Shown here: in pieces, positions 1-5,925 of the stretch | Numbering within the stretch: the first letter of the stretch is position 1 | Layout: every line of letters starts with the position of its first letter | Assembly (NCBI GenBank): GCA_021782675.1 | Contig: JAJXUS010000143.1 | Coordinates: forward strand, 1-5,925 | Length of the DNA stretch: 5,925 nt | Direction of reading: 5' to 3' | From: Acidobacteriota bacterium | GTDB lineage: Bacteria > Acidobacteriota > Terriglobia > Terriglobales > Acidobacteriaceae | Notes under the pieces: model-generated | The model's database searches: none | The model's input: the letters and a program-made list of their open reading frames with translations, nothing else | What the model was told of the DNA's origin: nothing | Program-made: the position numbers and the translations under genes

Positions 1-1757
1 GATGTAGTCGTGGACCCGGAGGCGTACGCTCCCACGCCCGGCACGGTAATGGCCACGCTATGCGCGCCAACCGGGCAGTTGCCGGTCTGGCCATTGTCAG
101 TACAGGTGTGCCAGCCGGTGAAACGGGAGTACGTGTACAGCGTGTTGCCGCCGGCGATGTAGAGAGTCTGGCTGTCCTGCGTGAACTGGGCTGCGTAGGG
201 CGGGTTAATCTCAACCGAAGGATCCAGCGGTTCATTGTTCGCGTCGCAGGCGATGGTTGGGCCTGGCGCCACAAAGGACTGAACGGTTGCCGCCGTTTTG
301 CCGACCGCCGGCGTGTACAGATAAAAGAGCTGGCGGCACGGATCGTGGATCACCACCAGTGAGTCATCCGGCGAGACGGCCAGGACGGTGCCGGGGACAC
401 TCTGCGCCTGAGTGTTGAGCGTTGCTCCGTTCGTTACCGAAATCGATGCAATCATCAGCTCGTTGGAGCTGCCGAAGTAGAGATACTTACCCAGCTCGTC
501 CATCACCATGGAATTGGGCTGGTAAGGCAGCCGGGTCGGCGTGCCCACGGTCCCGGTCAGGAAGTCAATCGGCACAAAGTTGTAGGAATCGGGGCTGGCC
601 ATGTAGAGAAAATTCGAGCTGGGGCCTGGCGTGTGAATCTCAACAGGGTTGCTCGAGATGGGGAGGCCTGTGCTCAGATTGCTGATCTGGTCCTGGGGCG
701 CGGGATTGCAGATCCCCGGCAAGCATTGCACGGTGATGGCTGCATCGCTCGGATAGGCAGGCTGAACAGCGCCGGAGCTGCTGACCGGGATGTTGATCGG
801 ATCGTTCGAGGAGTAAGTCAGGCTCAACCCGGTGATCGGATTGTTTTCTGTGTCGAGGACCGTCGCGGTGAGCGGCTGAATGTTGTTTGTGTTGACCGTG
901 ACGCTGGTTTGGCTTGCTGTGCCGGTGCCGACCCGCAGGGTTATGCTCTTTGGCGGACAGGTAAAGAAATAGCCGGCCGTGCTGGTCGCCTGCGCCACGC
1001 TGGCGGAGATGACCGTGGAACCGGGCTGATGCGCGGTGGCCACGCCATTCTGGTCCACGGAGACGATGTTGCTGTTCTGGGACGCAAAGGTCAGATGACC
1101 GGCGGCGCAGGTAATGTCATCCGCCGAGCCGGGGGTGCAGGGCCCGTTACCGGTGCAGACCGTGGCGGCTAGTTGTGCCGTCTGATTCTGCGAGACGCAA
1201 CTGGTCGGTGAATACACGCCAACATTGGTCGGTGAGCCGGTCTGCGGATTGTTCGGACAGTTATGCACCGTACTGCTGTTGCCTAAAGACACGCTGGTGA
1301 CCGGCGGATGGACAAACACCGGAACGGGATTACTGGTGGCGCCGCCGCCGCTGGCCGTGATGTAGGCAATGCCGGTCTGATTCGTGGGAATGCACGTTGT
1401 GTAATTGGCGACGCCGTTGCCGGAATTGCGATTCCAGGTGCCGCCGCAGATGGAGCCCGTCGGAGAAATGTCGGCCAGATTCAGGTTGCTGGTTCCGTAG
1501 GTGAAGGTGGTAAGGCCGGAGGACTGCCCTTTGCAGGTCAGGGCCGTCGCGGCGCCGATCTTTCCAATCTGCCCATAACTGAGCGAGACACCGTACGTGC
1601 GCGGCTCCAGGTTAATGGTCGATGTGGCGGAGGTGAGTGGACCGCTTTGAAATCCGCTGCAATAGTTCTGCCCGTAATTCTTGACGCAGCCGGTGAGAGA
1701 GAGACTGACGGGCAGCGCCAGGCTGCACAGTAAAGCGAGAAACACAAACCGACGCAT
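1..1757 (-). CDS. Ig-like domain / beta-propeller lipoprotein (3' end outside window)
   Basis: This is a predicted surface or periplasmic lipoprotein; its substrate or partner is unknown. The frame runs for 585 codons without a stop from an ATG at 1757 to the left window edge, so the C-terminus is missing. Residues 1-23 form a lipoprotein signal (Arg-Arg, then a Leu-rich core) ending in the lipobox LTGC with Cys24. Three Ig-like stretches follow: about 45-150, about 151-275 (the clearest, BIG2-like, with SNIVSVDQNGVATA then GSTVISA near 229-252), and about 278-375. From about 381 the sequence changes to propeller-like repeats (NFLYMAS, GKYLYFGSS, VLAVSPDDSLVVI, TLYIAGGNTLYTYS). Sixteen cysteines lie after Cys24, which suggests disulphides. 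The start is supported by a strong Shine-Dalgarno sequence and the signal peptide. Such proteins are common in Acidobacteriota; adhesion or polymer binding is inference. The propeller resembles YVTN/lactonase-type repeats, but no enzymatic activity can be claimed. Confidence 0.85.
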   Translation of the reverse strand, partial: MRRFVFLALLCSLALPVSLSLTGCVKNYGQNYCSGFQSGPLTSATSTINLEPRTYGVSLSYGQIGKIGAATALTCKGQSSGLTTFTYGTSNLNLADISPTGSICGGTWNRNSGNGVANYTTCIPTNQTGIAYITASGGGATSNPVPVFVHPPVTSVSLGNSSTVHNCPNNPQTGSPTNVGVYSPTSCVSQNQTAQLAATVCTGNGPCTPGSADDITCAAGHLTFASQNSNIVSVDQNGVATAHQPGSTVISASVAQATSTAGYFFTCPPKSITLRVGTGTASQTSVTVNTNNIQPLTATVLDTENNPITGLSLTYSSNDPINIPVSSSGAVQPAYPSDAAITVQCLPGICNPAPQDQISNLSTGLPISSNPVEIHTPGPSSNFLYMASPDSYNFVPIDFLTGTVGTPTRLPYQPNSMVMDELGKYLYFGSSNELMIASISVTNGATLNTQAQSVPGTVLAVSPDDSLVVIHDPCRQLFYLYTPAVGKTAATVQSFVAPGPTIACDANNEPLDPSVEINPPYAAQFTQDSQTLYIAGGNTLYTYSRFTGWHTCTDNGQTGNCPVGAHSVAITVPGVGAYASGSTTT

Positions 1758-1761
1758 TGAA

Positions 1762-1768
1762 CCTCCCC
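1762..1768 (-). promoter_or_regulatory. Shine-Dalgarno site of the Ig-like lipoprotein gene
   Basis: On the minus strand the sequence is GGGGAGG, four bases before the ATG at 1757. It is the only strong ribosome binding site among the visible gene starts and fixes this start codon. Its first two G bases also belong to the hairpin immediately upstream. Confidence 0.75.
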
Positions 1769-1794
1769 GTCGCCGCTTGGACGCGGAACGACGG
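1767..1794 (-). promoter_or_regulatory. Hairpin in the leader, abutting the Shine-Dalgarno site
   Basis: In the leader of the Ig-like lipoprotein, the minus strand reads CCGTCG, TT, CCGC, a six-base loop (GTCCAA), GCGG, CGACGG. This gives a 6 bp outer stem and a 4 bp inner stem, all Watson-Crick, with a two-base bulge on the 5' arm. The 3' arm ends directly at GGAGG, so the structure could affect ribosome access or protect the 5' end of the message. The pairing is seen directly; a regulatory role is inference. No known riboswitch class is recognised. Confidence 0.45.
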
Positions 1795-1838
1795 TCACCT
1801 GAGCCTGAAACAGCGATGGACGCGATTCAGATTGTCTA

Positions 1839-1868
1839 ATTCTAGGGCCTGCCAGCAACTCGCGGCAA
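1839..1868 (-). promoter_or_regulatory. Possible sigma-70 type promoter for the Ig-like lipoprotein gene
   Basis: On the minus strand a -35-like TTGCCG (1863-1868, 4 of 6 to TTGACA) is followed after 18 bases by a -10-like TAGAAT (1839-1844, 5 of 6 to TATAAT). It sits in the only relatively AT-rich patch of the 148-base gap and just past the hairpin that follows the peptidase gene. It would give a leader of roughly 75 bases. Matches of this quality occur by chance, so this is tentative. Confidence 0.3.
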
Positions 1869-1871
1869 ACG

Positions 1872-1902
1872 CGCGGGACCCACTGCTCCACAGGGGCCCG
1901 CG
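1872..1902 (-). terminator. Terminator-like hairpin after the S9 peptidase gene
   Basis: The hairpin begins three bases after the TAA stop at 1906-1908. On the minus strand CGCGGG, CCC and CTG pair with CAG, GGG and CCCGCG around a five-base loop (TGGAG), giving 12 base pairs with two single-T bulges on the 3' arm. The stem is very GC-rich and placed as a terminator would be, but only a short TTT follows (after CG), not a real U-tract. It may be a weak intrinsic terminator or a 3'-end stabilising structure. Confidence 0.5.
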
Positions 1903-1905
1903 ATC

Positions 1906-3969
1906 TTAATGGGCGCTTGTCTCCGGCATGTACTGGTTGAACCACGCCACCGCCCGCTCCAGCACATTCTGGCTGTCGGCGCGGCGGGTAAACCCGTGGC
2001 CTTCATTCGGGTAGACCACCAGCTTGACGGGCACGTGCATGGCCCGCAGCGCATGCCACATTTCAAAGGACTGCGGGGCCGGGCACTCGCCGTCCCGGTC
2101 GCCGACGACGATCAGGGTCGGCGTTTTGGCATTTTTGATGAAGTTGATGGCGGAACTCTTGGCGTAAACGGCCGGATCGTCGTAGACGCTGGCGCCGAAG
2201 AAGGGAATCATCCAGGTGTCGATCGAGTTTTCCCCGTAATAGCTCTTCCAGTCGGAGATGCCGGCCCCGGCGACAGCGGCGCGGAAGCGATGCGTCTGGG
2301 TGATGGCAAACATGGTCATAAAGCCGCCGTAGCTCCAGCCAGTGATGCCAACCCGGTTCGCGTCAATCGGGAAACGTTTCGTGACCGTGTCCACGCCCGC
2401 CAGCAGATCGCGCAGATCGCCATAGCCAAAGTCTTTGCGGTTGGCCTCGGTGAATGTCTCTCCTTCGCCAAAGCTGCCGCGTGGATTCGGCATCAGAACA
2501 AAGTCGTCGACGGCGGAGAAAGCCAGCGGGTTATAGCCGGGATACGGCCAGCGCGGCAGGACGCGATTGGACGGCCCGCCATGGACGTAAAGGATCAGCG
2601 CATATTTCTTGTGCGGATCGTAGTTGCGCGGATAGACAAGCCAGCCCTGGATGCGGTAGCCCTGATTGGTCCACGTGACGCTTTCGCTCTTCCCCCAGGT
2701 GGGTGTCAGGGAACCGTTCAGATGAGTGATCTGCGACAGGTGCCGCAGGCTGCCCGCCCAAACCTCCGGCGCCTGATCGAAGGTGGACTTGATCAATGCT
2801 GCCTGCGGACTCCGCTGGCGGGAGAACGAGATATCGAGCTGGTCGAAGCCGGCGCCGATGGTCGCCGGGAAGGTCACGCGCGCGGCTTTATCTTCCGCGC
2901 CGGTCTTCGGGTTCAGCTCGCTGTAACGGGACATGCCGTCTTTGACTTCTGTAAAGCCCATGCGCGTGGTGCTGAACCAGTGCATCCAGGCGGGCGTGGC
3001 CTTCCGGCCGGGTGTCAGGTCGTGCGGCGTTCCGCCCGCCGAAGGAATCACATAAATATCGCCGCCGTTTTGCGTGCGGTCGCTCATCAGGCCGCCAATG
3101 AAGGCGATCTGCTTGCCGTCCGGCGACCAGCGCGGTACGGCGATCTGCATCGTCGGCTTCAGGATGGAACGTGGCGCGGTCGCGGCGGCCGCTTGCTGCG
3201 TATAAAGCTGCGCCACCCACCAGTTGTCGTCCCCCGGTGGAGGAGCGGCGATATAGGCTACGGAATGGCTGTCAGGCGACCAGGCAAATTCATACACATG
3301 AAGCGTCGCGGGGCTGATCTGCGGGGGATCGCTGACGGGAGCGGTCGCGGAGGGATCGACCAGGGCCAGCCGCTGCACTTCTGCAATGGTGTTCGCACTG
3401 ATGACGCCGACCAGCGGCTTGATGGCGAAGACCGCGTCCGGCGGCCGCGTGGCATTGGCGATGAACAGGAAGCCGAGTTGTTTGCCATCCGGCGACCAGG
3501 CCAGGCGGTGGACAAAGCCCTTCACCGCCGTAATCTGGCGCGGCGCCTGCGGTTTTCCGTCTGCTCCTAATGTTGAGATGAATATCTGCTGCTGGCCGCG
3601 GGTGACGCAATCCGAGGTGAAGGCGATGCGGTGGCCGTTTGGCGACCACACGACGTCACTCTCCGTGCATCCGACGCCAGCGCCCGGCGCGGGGAGGATC
3701 TGTTCCGAACCTGGCGCGCCCTCGAGCGCCCGAAGAAAGATTCGCTGGCCGGCGTCGCCATCCGGCGCCACCCAGGCCACCGCTTTTCCATTGGGTGAGA
3801 TCGCGGCCTGACGCGGATTCCGCATGCCCGAGAGCCCATGAAGGAAGGCGGCAATGCGTGGGTCGGCAGCAGTCTGGGCTGTAAGTGTCCCAGCGAGAGA
3901 GAGAAACGTTACCCCTGCAACAAACAGGCGAAAGCGGCGAGCAGCGCAGAACGACCAAAAAGATTTCAT
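1906..3969 (-). CDS. Secreted S9 family peptidase (dipeptidyl/acylaminoacyl-peptidase type)
   Basis: This is a serine peptidase of the prolyl oligopeptidase family (S9), probably S9C-like, releasing short peptides in the periplasm or outside the cell. The product is 687 aa from the ATG at 3969. A signal peptide (RRFR then a hydrophobic core, end near TAQTAA) covers about 1-34. A PD40-type propeller follows, with WSPDG-type blade motifs near 108, 158, 230 and 281 and weaker ones near 58 and 328. The hydrolase domain runs from about 425: HGGP at 463-466 (oxyanion hole), GWSYGG with Ser546, GDRDGEC with Asp626, and NEGHGF with His658. Thus the triad is complete and the length is normal for the family. 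A GTG at 3987 in frame would add six residues; neither start has a clear Shine-Dalgarno site, and ATG gives the better signal peptide. The gene lies 57 bases after the RNase T2 gene and is probably co-transcribed with it. The exact substrate cannot be read from sequence. Confidence 0.93.
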   Translation of the reverse strand: MKSFWSFCAARRFRLFVAGVTFLSLAGTLTAQTAADPRIAAFLHGLSGMRNPRQAAISPNGKAVAWVAPDGDAGQRIFLRALEGAPGSEQILPAPGAGVGCTESDVVWSPNGHRIAFTSDCVTRGQQQIFISTLGADGKPQAPRQITAVKGFVHRLAWSPDGKQLGFLFIANATRPPDAVFAIKPLVGVISANTIAEVQRLALVDPSATAPVSDPPQISPATLHVYEFAWSPDSHSVAYIAAPPPGDDNWWVAQLYTQQAAAATAPRSILKPTMQIAVPRWSPDGKQIAFIGGLMSDRTQNGGDIYVIPSAGGTPHDLTPGRKATPAWMHWFSTTRMGFTEVKDGMSRYSELNPKTGAEDKAARVTFPATIGAGFDQLDISFSRQRSPQAALIKSTFDQAPEVWAGSLRHLSQITHLNGSLTPTWGKSESVTWTNQGYRIQGWLVYPRNYDPHKKYALILYVHGGPSNRVLPRWPYPGYNPLAFSAVDDFVLMPNPRGSFGEGETFTEANRKDFGYGDLRDLLAGVDTVTKRFPIDANRVGITGWSYGGFMTMFAITQTHRFRAAVAGAGISDWKSYYGENSIDTWMIPFFGASVYDDPAVYAKSSAINFIKNAKTPTLIVVGDRDGECPAPQSFEMWHALRAMHVPVKLVVYPNEGHGFTRRADSQNVLERAVAWFNQYMPETSAH
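3119..3648 (-). repeat. Degenerate DNA repeat encoding PD40 propeller blade motifs
   Basis: The 12-mer TCCGGCGACCAG (plus strand) occurs at 3119-3130 and again at 3488-3499, with flanks giving 17 identical bases of 19. Related copies sit at 3271-3283 (GTCAGGCGACCAG) and 3641-3648 (GGCGACCA). On the minus strand these encode the W-S-P-(D/N) turn of successive blades in the S9 peptidase. This is protein-level repetition kept at the DNA level, not a mobile or CRISPR repeat. Confidence 0.6.
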
Positions 3970-4005
3970 CGAGCCGGATGCTATCACAGCTTGGGCCAGG
4001 TGCGT

Positions 4006-4026
4006 TTCGGGGTGGCCGGTCCCGAA
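4006..4026 (-). terminator. Small hairpin directly after the RNase T2 stop codon
   Basis: Immediately after the TAA at 4027-4029 the minus strand reads TTCGGG, nine bases, CCCGAA, a perfect 6 bp stem. No U-tract follows (next bases are ACGCACC), and the next gene starts less than 60 bases away, so full termination is doubtful. It could be an attenuating or message-processing structure, or chance. Confidence 0.25.
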
Positions 4027-4746
4027 TTAGCGTGGCTGAAAATGCGGAATGGTGATGGAGCTTGCCGTGCAGTCGCGCACCGAGCGGCAGGCGATGGGCT
4101 GTAAGCCTTGGGTGAGGCAAATCTCGACGCCGCTCAGGTAGCGGTTATGGCAGGTAATCGCCATGTCGGACGGGTCGAGGCCCGGATTGGCTGCGGTGAA
4201 CATCGCTTTGATGGCGGTCGCCGAAACGCGGCGCGAGGTGCGCGGCCTGACCAGCGCCGTCGGGATATGGACCGACTGGCAGGCGCGCCGCACGGTGGCG
4301 AAATACTGCTGCGGGCTCAGGCCGGTGCAGGTGCCGTGCTTTTCCCATTCGTGCGCGATCAGACGCCGGCTGGGCATGATGTCCAGCATGCTGCCGGGGT
4401 CGGCAAGTCCGGGCGCGTTGGAACAGTTCGAAGGCCACTGGCCGTCATTGCGCTGGGGCCAGAGGCCGTGGACGACAAAGCCAGGATGCGAGCCGTCGCA
4501 CTGCGCGCTGTTGGGATGGCCGTGACAATATTCGGGCGACCACGACAGCGCAAGGAGATAGTAATTGAAGTTCGGCGCGGGCTCCCCGACGGCAGGATGC
4601 TGAACGGCAGAACGCACGGCCCGGCTGGAGGCATCCGAAGCGGCAGGCCCCGCGGCTGGTCCGGGCGTTTGACAGCCGCCCGCGAGAAGAATCGCGAAAC
4701 ACGCGAACGCTGCCATTGCTTGATGGAATCGTCGGCTCACAGGCAT
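4027..4746 (-). CDS. RNase T2 family ribonuclease with lipoprotein signal
   Basis: This is a non-specific endoribonuclease that cleaves RNA through 2',3'-cyclic phosphates and acts outside the cytoplasm. Both family signatures are intact in the 239 aa product: CAS I, FVVHGLWPQ at 90-98 (His93), and CAS II, HEWEKHGTC at 132-140 (Glu133, Lys136, His137). The LSWSPEYC segment near 67-74 is also typical. Nine cysteines in the mature domain fit a disulphide-bonded fold. The N-terminus (Arg-Arg, hydrophobic core, LLAGGC) is a lipobox-like signal with Cys25, followed by an Ala/Pro/Gly-rich linker, so I infer lipidation rather than free periplasmic export. The ATG at 4746 was chosen because it starts a proper signal peptide, although only a weak GGTAGG lies three bases upstream. 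A TTG at 4818 overlapping the lipase stop would add 24 residues that do not look like a signal. The gene is 68 bases after the lipase gene. Nutrient (phosphate/nucleotide) scavenging is the likely role. Confidence 0.92.
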   Translation of the reverse strand: MPVSRRFHQAMAAFACFAILLAGGCQTPGPAAGPAASDASSRAVRSAVQHPAVGEPAPNFNYYLLALSWSPEYCHGHPNSAQCDGSHPGFVVHGLWPQRNDGQWPSNCSNAPGLADPGSMLDIMPSRRLIAHEWEKHGTCTGLSPQQYFATVRRACQSVHIPTALVRPRTSRRVSATAIKAMFTAANPGLDPSDMAITCHNRYLSGVEICLTQGLQPIACRSVRDCTASSITIPHFQPR

Positions 4747-4769
4747 CAGCCTACCAGTAGAGAAAATCC

Positions 4770-4809
4770 GGCAGCCGTCGAATGGATGCGGGCTGGCCGC
4801 TCCCAGCGG
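4770..4809 (-). terminator. Terminator-like inverted repeats between the lipase and RNase T2 genes
   Basis: Two hairpins lie in the 68-base gap. The one nearer the lipase stop is CCGCT, GGG, AGCGG (4797-4809, 5 bp). The second pairs GGCCAGCC (4791-4798) with GGCTGCC (4770-4776), 7 bp with one bulged base and a 14-base loop, followed after two G bases by ATTTTCTC on the minus strand. They share two bases, so they compete. The short T run makes the second a weak intrinsic terminator candidate; read-through into the RNase T2 gene is still plausible. Confidence 0.28.
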
Positions 4810-4814
4810 TTCCG

Positions 4815-5925
4815 TCAATGCGCCTGGTTGAACTGGTTCAGAATCAGCACGCTCATAAAAGGCATCTCCGTCAGGTGATCGACGCCCTCATTGGGCAGAT
4901 ATTGGCCATTCGAGATCATAAAGTCGTTGTTCGGCACCAGAATCTCCTGATAGGGCCCTTTGGCGTTTTGCTTGGTGAAGTAGGCGTAGGCCACGTCGGA
5001 GTTGACGCGGGTGACGACCGAATCCTGCTCGAGAGAAAGCAGAGTGACCGGGAACGATGGCGTGAAGGTGTAGGTGTCAGCGTTCACCAGTTGCTGATAG
5101 AGCGGATTCGTCGTGTCATGGTTCTGCAGTGCGCTGGAATAGCTCGCCGTCAGCAGTGACGCGACCGAGTTATTCGTGAAGATGCCCCAGCCAGCAAGCT
5201 CCGCCTGCGTGTCAGCAAGGGTGAGGACCGCTGCGTCATAACCGCTCGACTGCGTATCGGTGAAGTAGGTGTTGTCCAGCGTCTTGCAGTTCGAGCCGTT
5301 CGAGCACGGATAGTTATAAAACGAACTCGCAAGAATCGTTGTTGGCGTGATGTTTGCGTAGTTGGCGAAGCTGAGCGTGAGATAGGCGCTGAGGTACGGC
5401 TTGCTGGCGATGGAAGTGACCGGGCTGTAGGCGTAGTAGGGATTCGAGGACGCATTCGGGTCCATGTTGTAGAACAGGTACGAAACGCCAGTGTTCGACA
5501 GGTCAAAAAAACCGGAGAGCGGCACGTCATCCTTCAGTGTCACGTTCAGCACCGAGGCGTACTGCGAATTCGTCTGCATCATGTGCCCTGCCTGCAAGGC
5601 ATAGGCTCCGCCCTCGGAGTAGCCGGTGATAAAGAGCGGAAGGTTCGCCGTGATCTGGTATTTGCTGGACAATACCGACTCGGCGGCCTTTAGCATCGCG
5701 AGTCCGGTCTGGGCATTCTGCGCCGGATAGACGACATAGGGATGGACGTGCGCCGTGTCGTCGCCCAGGCCAATGTAGTCCGGCATTACGACGACGTAGC
5801 CCTGCGACGCCCAGACGGCGGCCAGCAGCGTGCCATCGGTATAGTCCGCGTCGGTGGTCGCGGTGAAGTTGGAAGGCACGTTGGTGCGCTGTACGGTGGT
5901 GCCGTGGAAGTAAAGAATGATGCCC
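4815..5925 (-). CDS. Secreted alpha/beta hydrolase, secretory-lipase-like (5' end outside window)
   Basis: This is a predicted serine esterase or lipase. The frame is open to the right edge; the visible fragment has 369 residues and begins inside the hydrolase core, so the start and any signal peptide are not seen. Residues 2-10 read IILYFHGTT, the strand and oxyanion-loop motif of the fold. MPDYIGLGDD with HPYV (about 47-63) is typical of secretory-lipase relatives. The nucleophile elbow is GYSEGG with Ser103; likely Asp301 lies in LEQDSVV and likely His350 in GVDHLTEMP, so the triad appears complete. The only two cysteines, PCSNGSNC at 206-213, probably form a disulphide loop. The fragment is rich in Ser, Thr, Asn, Tyr and Ala and poor in charge, as in exported enzymes. 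An in-frame GTG at 5879 exists but cannot be the real start because it would remove the HGT motif. The stop is TGA at 4815-4817. It may act on lipids or other esters; substrate and location are inferred. Confidence 0.87.
   Translation of the reverse strand, partial: GIILYFHGTTVQRTNVPSNFTATTDADYTDGTLLAAVWASQGYVVVMPDYIGLGDDTAHVHPYVVYPAQNAQTGLAMLKAAESVLSSKYQITANLPLFITGYSEGGAYALQAGHMMQTNSQYASVLNVTLKDDVPLSGFFDLSNTGVSYLFYNMDPNASSNPYYAYSPVTSIASKPYLSAYLTLSFANYANITPTTILASSFYNYPCSNGSNCKTLDNTYFTDTQSSGYDAAVLTLADTQAELAGWGIFTNNSVASLLTASYSSALQNHDTTNPLYQQLVNADTYTFTPSFPVTLLSLEQDSVVTRVNSDVAYAYFTKQNAKGPYQEILVPNNDFMISNGQYLPNEGVDHLTEMPFMSVLILNQFNQAH

Noticed and set aside
1..1140. Calling the propeller region of the lipoprotein a 6-phosphogluconolactonase or similar enzyme
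   Set aside because: The repeats are only generally propeller-like, the end of the domain is missing, and no active-site residues can be identified.
60..1733. Several plus-strand open frames (60-362, 422-685, 633-1172, 1308-1733)
   Set aside because: They overlap one another and are antisense to the continuous 585-codon lipoprotein frame, which has a signal peptide, Shine-Dalgarno site and Ig-like domains.
1909..3570. A 553-codon open frame on the plus strand, antisense to the S9 peptidase gene
   Set aside because: It is rich in Arg, Gly, Ala and Val, has no recognisable motif, and lies wholly inside a gene with a full catalytic triad on the other strand. Such long antisense frames are expected in high-GC coding DNA.
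3119..3648. Short repeated units as a possible CRISPR array or tandem repeat
   Set aside because: Copies are few, degenerate and unevenly spaced, and they encode the WSPDG blade motif in frame.
4747..4818. TTG start at 4818 for the RNase T2 gene, overlapping the lipase stop as TTGA
   Set aside because: Overlapping stop/start would suit translational coupling, but the added 24 residues are not signal-like and would bury the lipoprotein signal; ATG at 4746 fits better.
4108..4878. A 256-codon plus-strand open frame over the RNase T2 gene and the end of the lipase gene
   Set aside because: It overlaps two well-supported minus-strand genes, has Arg/Gly-rich low-information sequence and no family motif.
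5877..5879. GTG as the start of the lipase-like gene
   Set aside because: The frame continues upstream with IILYFHGTT, the conserved oxyanion-loop motif, so the gene begins beyond the window.

Overview
The window looks like a piece of a high-GC (about 60% by eye) free-living bacterial chromosome. The style of the proteins points to the phylum Acidobacteriota, probably Terriglobia/Acidobacteriaceae: a lipoprotein with an LTGC lipobox, bacterial Ig-like repeats and a propeller, an S9 peptidase with a PD40 propeller, and Ser/Thr/Asn/Tyr-rich secreted hydrolases. This placement is inference from protein style only; there is no marker gene here.

There are four genes, all on the minus strand and packed closely. 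In transcription order (right to left) they are: an alpha/beta hydrolase of secretory-lipase type, cut at its 5' end by the right edge (4815-5925); an RNase T2 family ribonuclease with a lipoprotein signal (4027-4746); a secreted S9-family peptidase with an N-terminal propeller and a complete Ser-Asp-His triad (1906-3969); and an Ig-like/propeller lipoprotein cut at its 3' end by the left edge (1-1757). The last gene is open to the window edge and has no stop in view, but it reads as 585 uninterrupted codons. The first three genes are separated by 57-68 bases and could form one transcript. The fourth is separated by 148 bases that hold a terminator-like hairpin, a possible promoter, a second strong hairpin and a clear Shine-Dalgarno sequence, so it is probably its own unit.

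Three neighbouring genes encode exported enzymes that would attack esters/lipids, RNA and peptides. The simplest reading is a scavenging set that breaks down biopolymers outside the cytoplasm, next to a surface lipoprotein likely used in adhesion or binding. I see no mobile element, CRISPR array, tRNA, rRNA or phage gene, and no stretch over 300 bases without a gene. The long plus-strand open frames in the window are antisense shadows of these genes. I did not find convincing evidence of an undescribed system; the more interesting points are the lipidated RNase T2, the cysteine-rich lipoprotein and the hairpin abutting its ribosome binding site.
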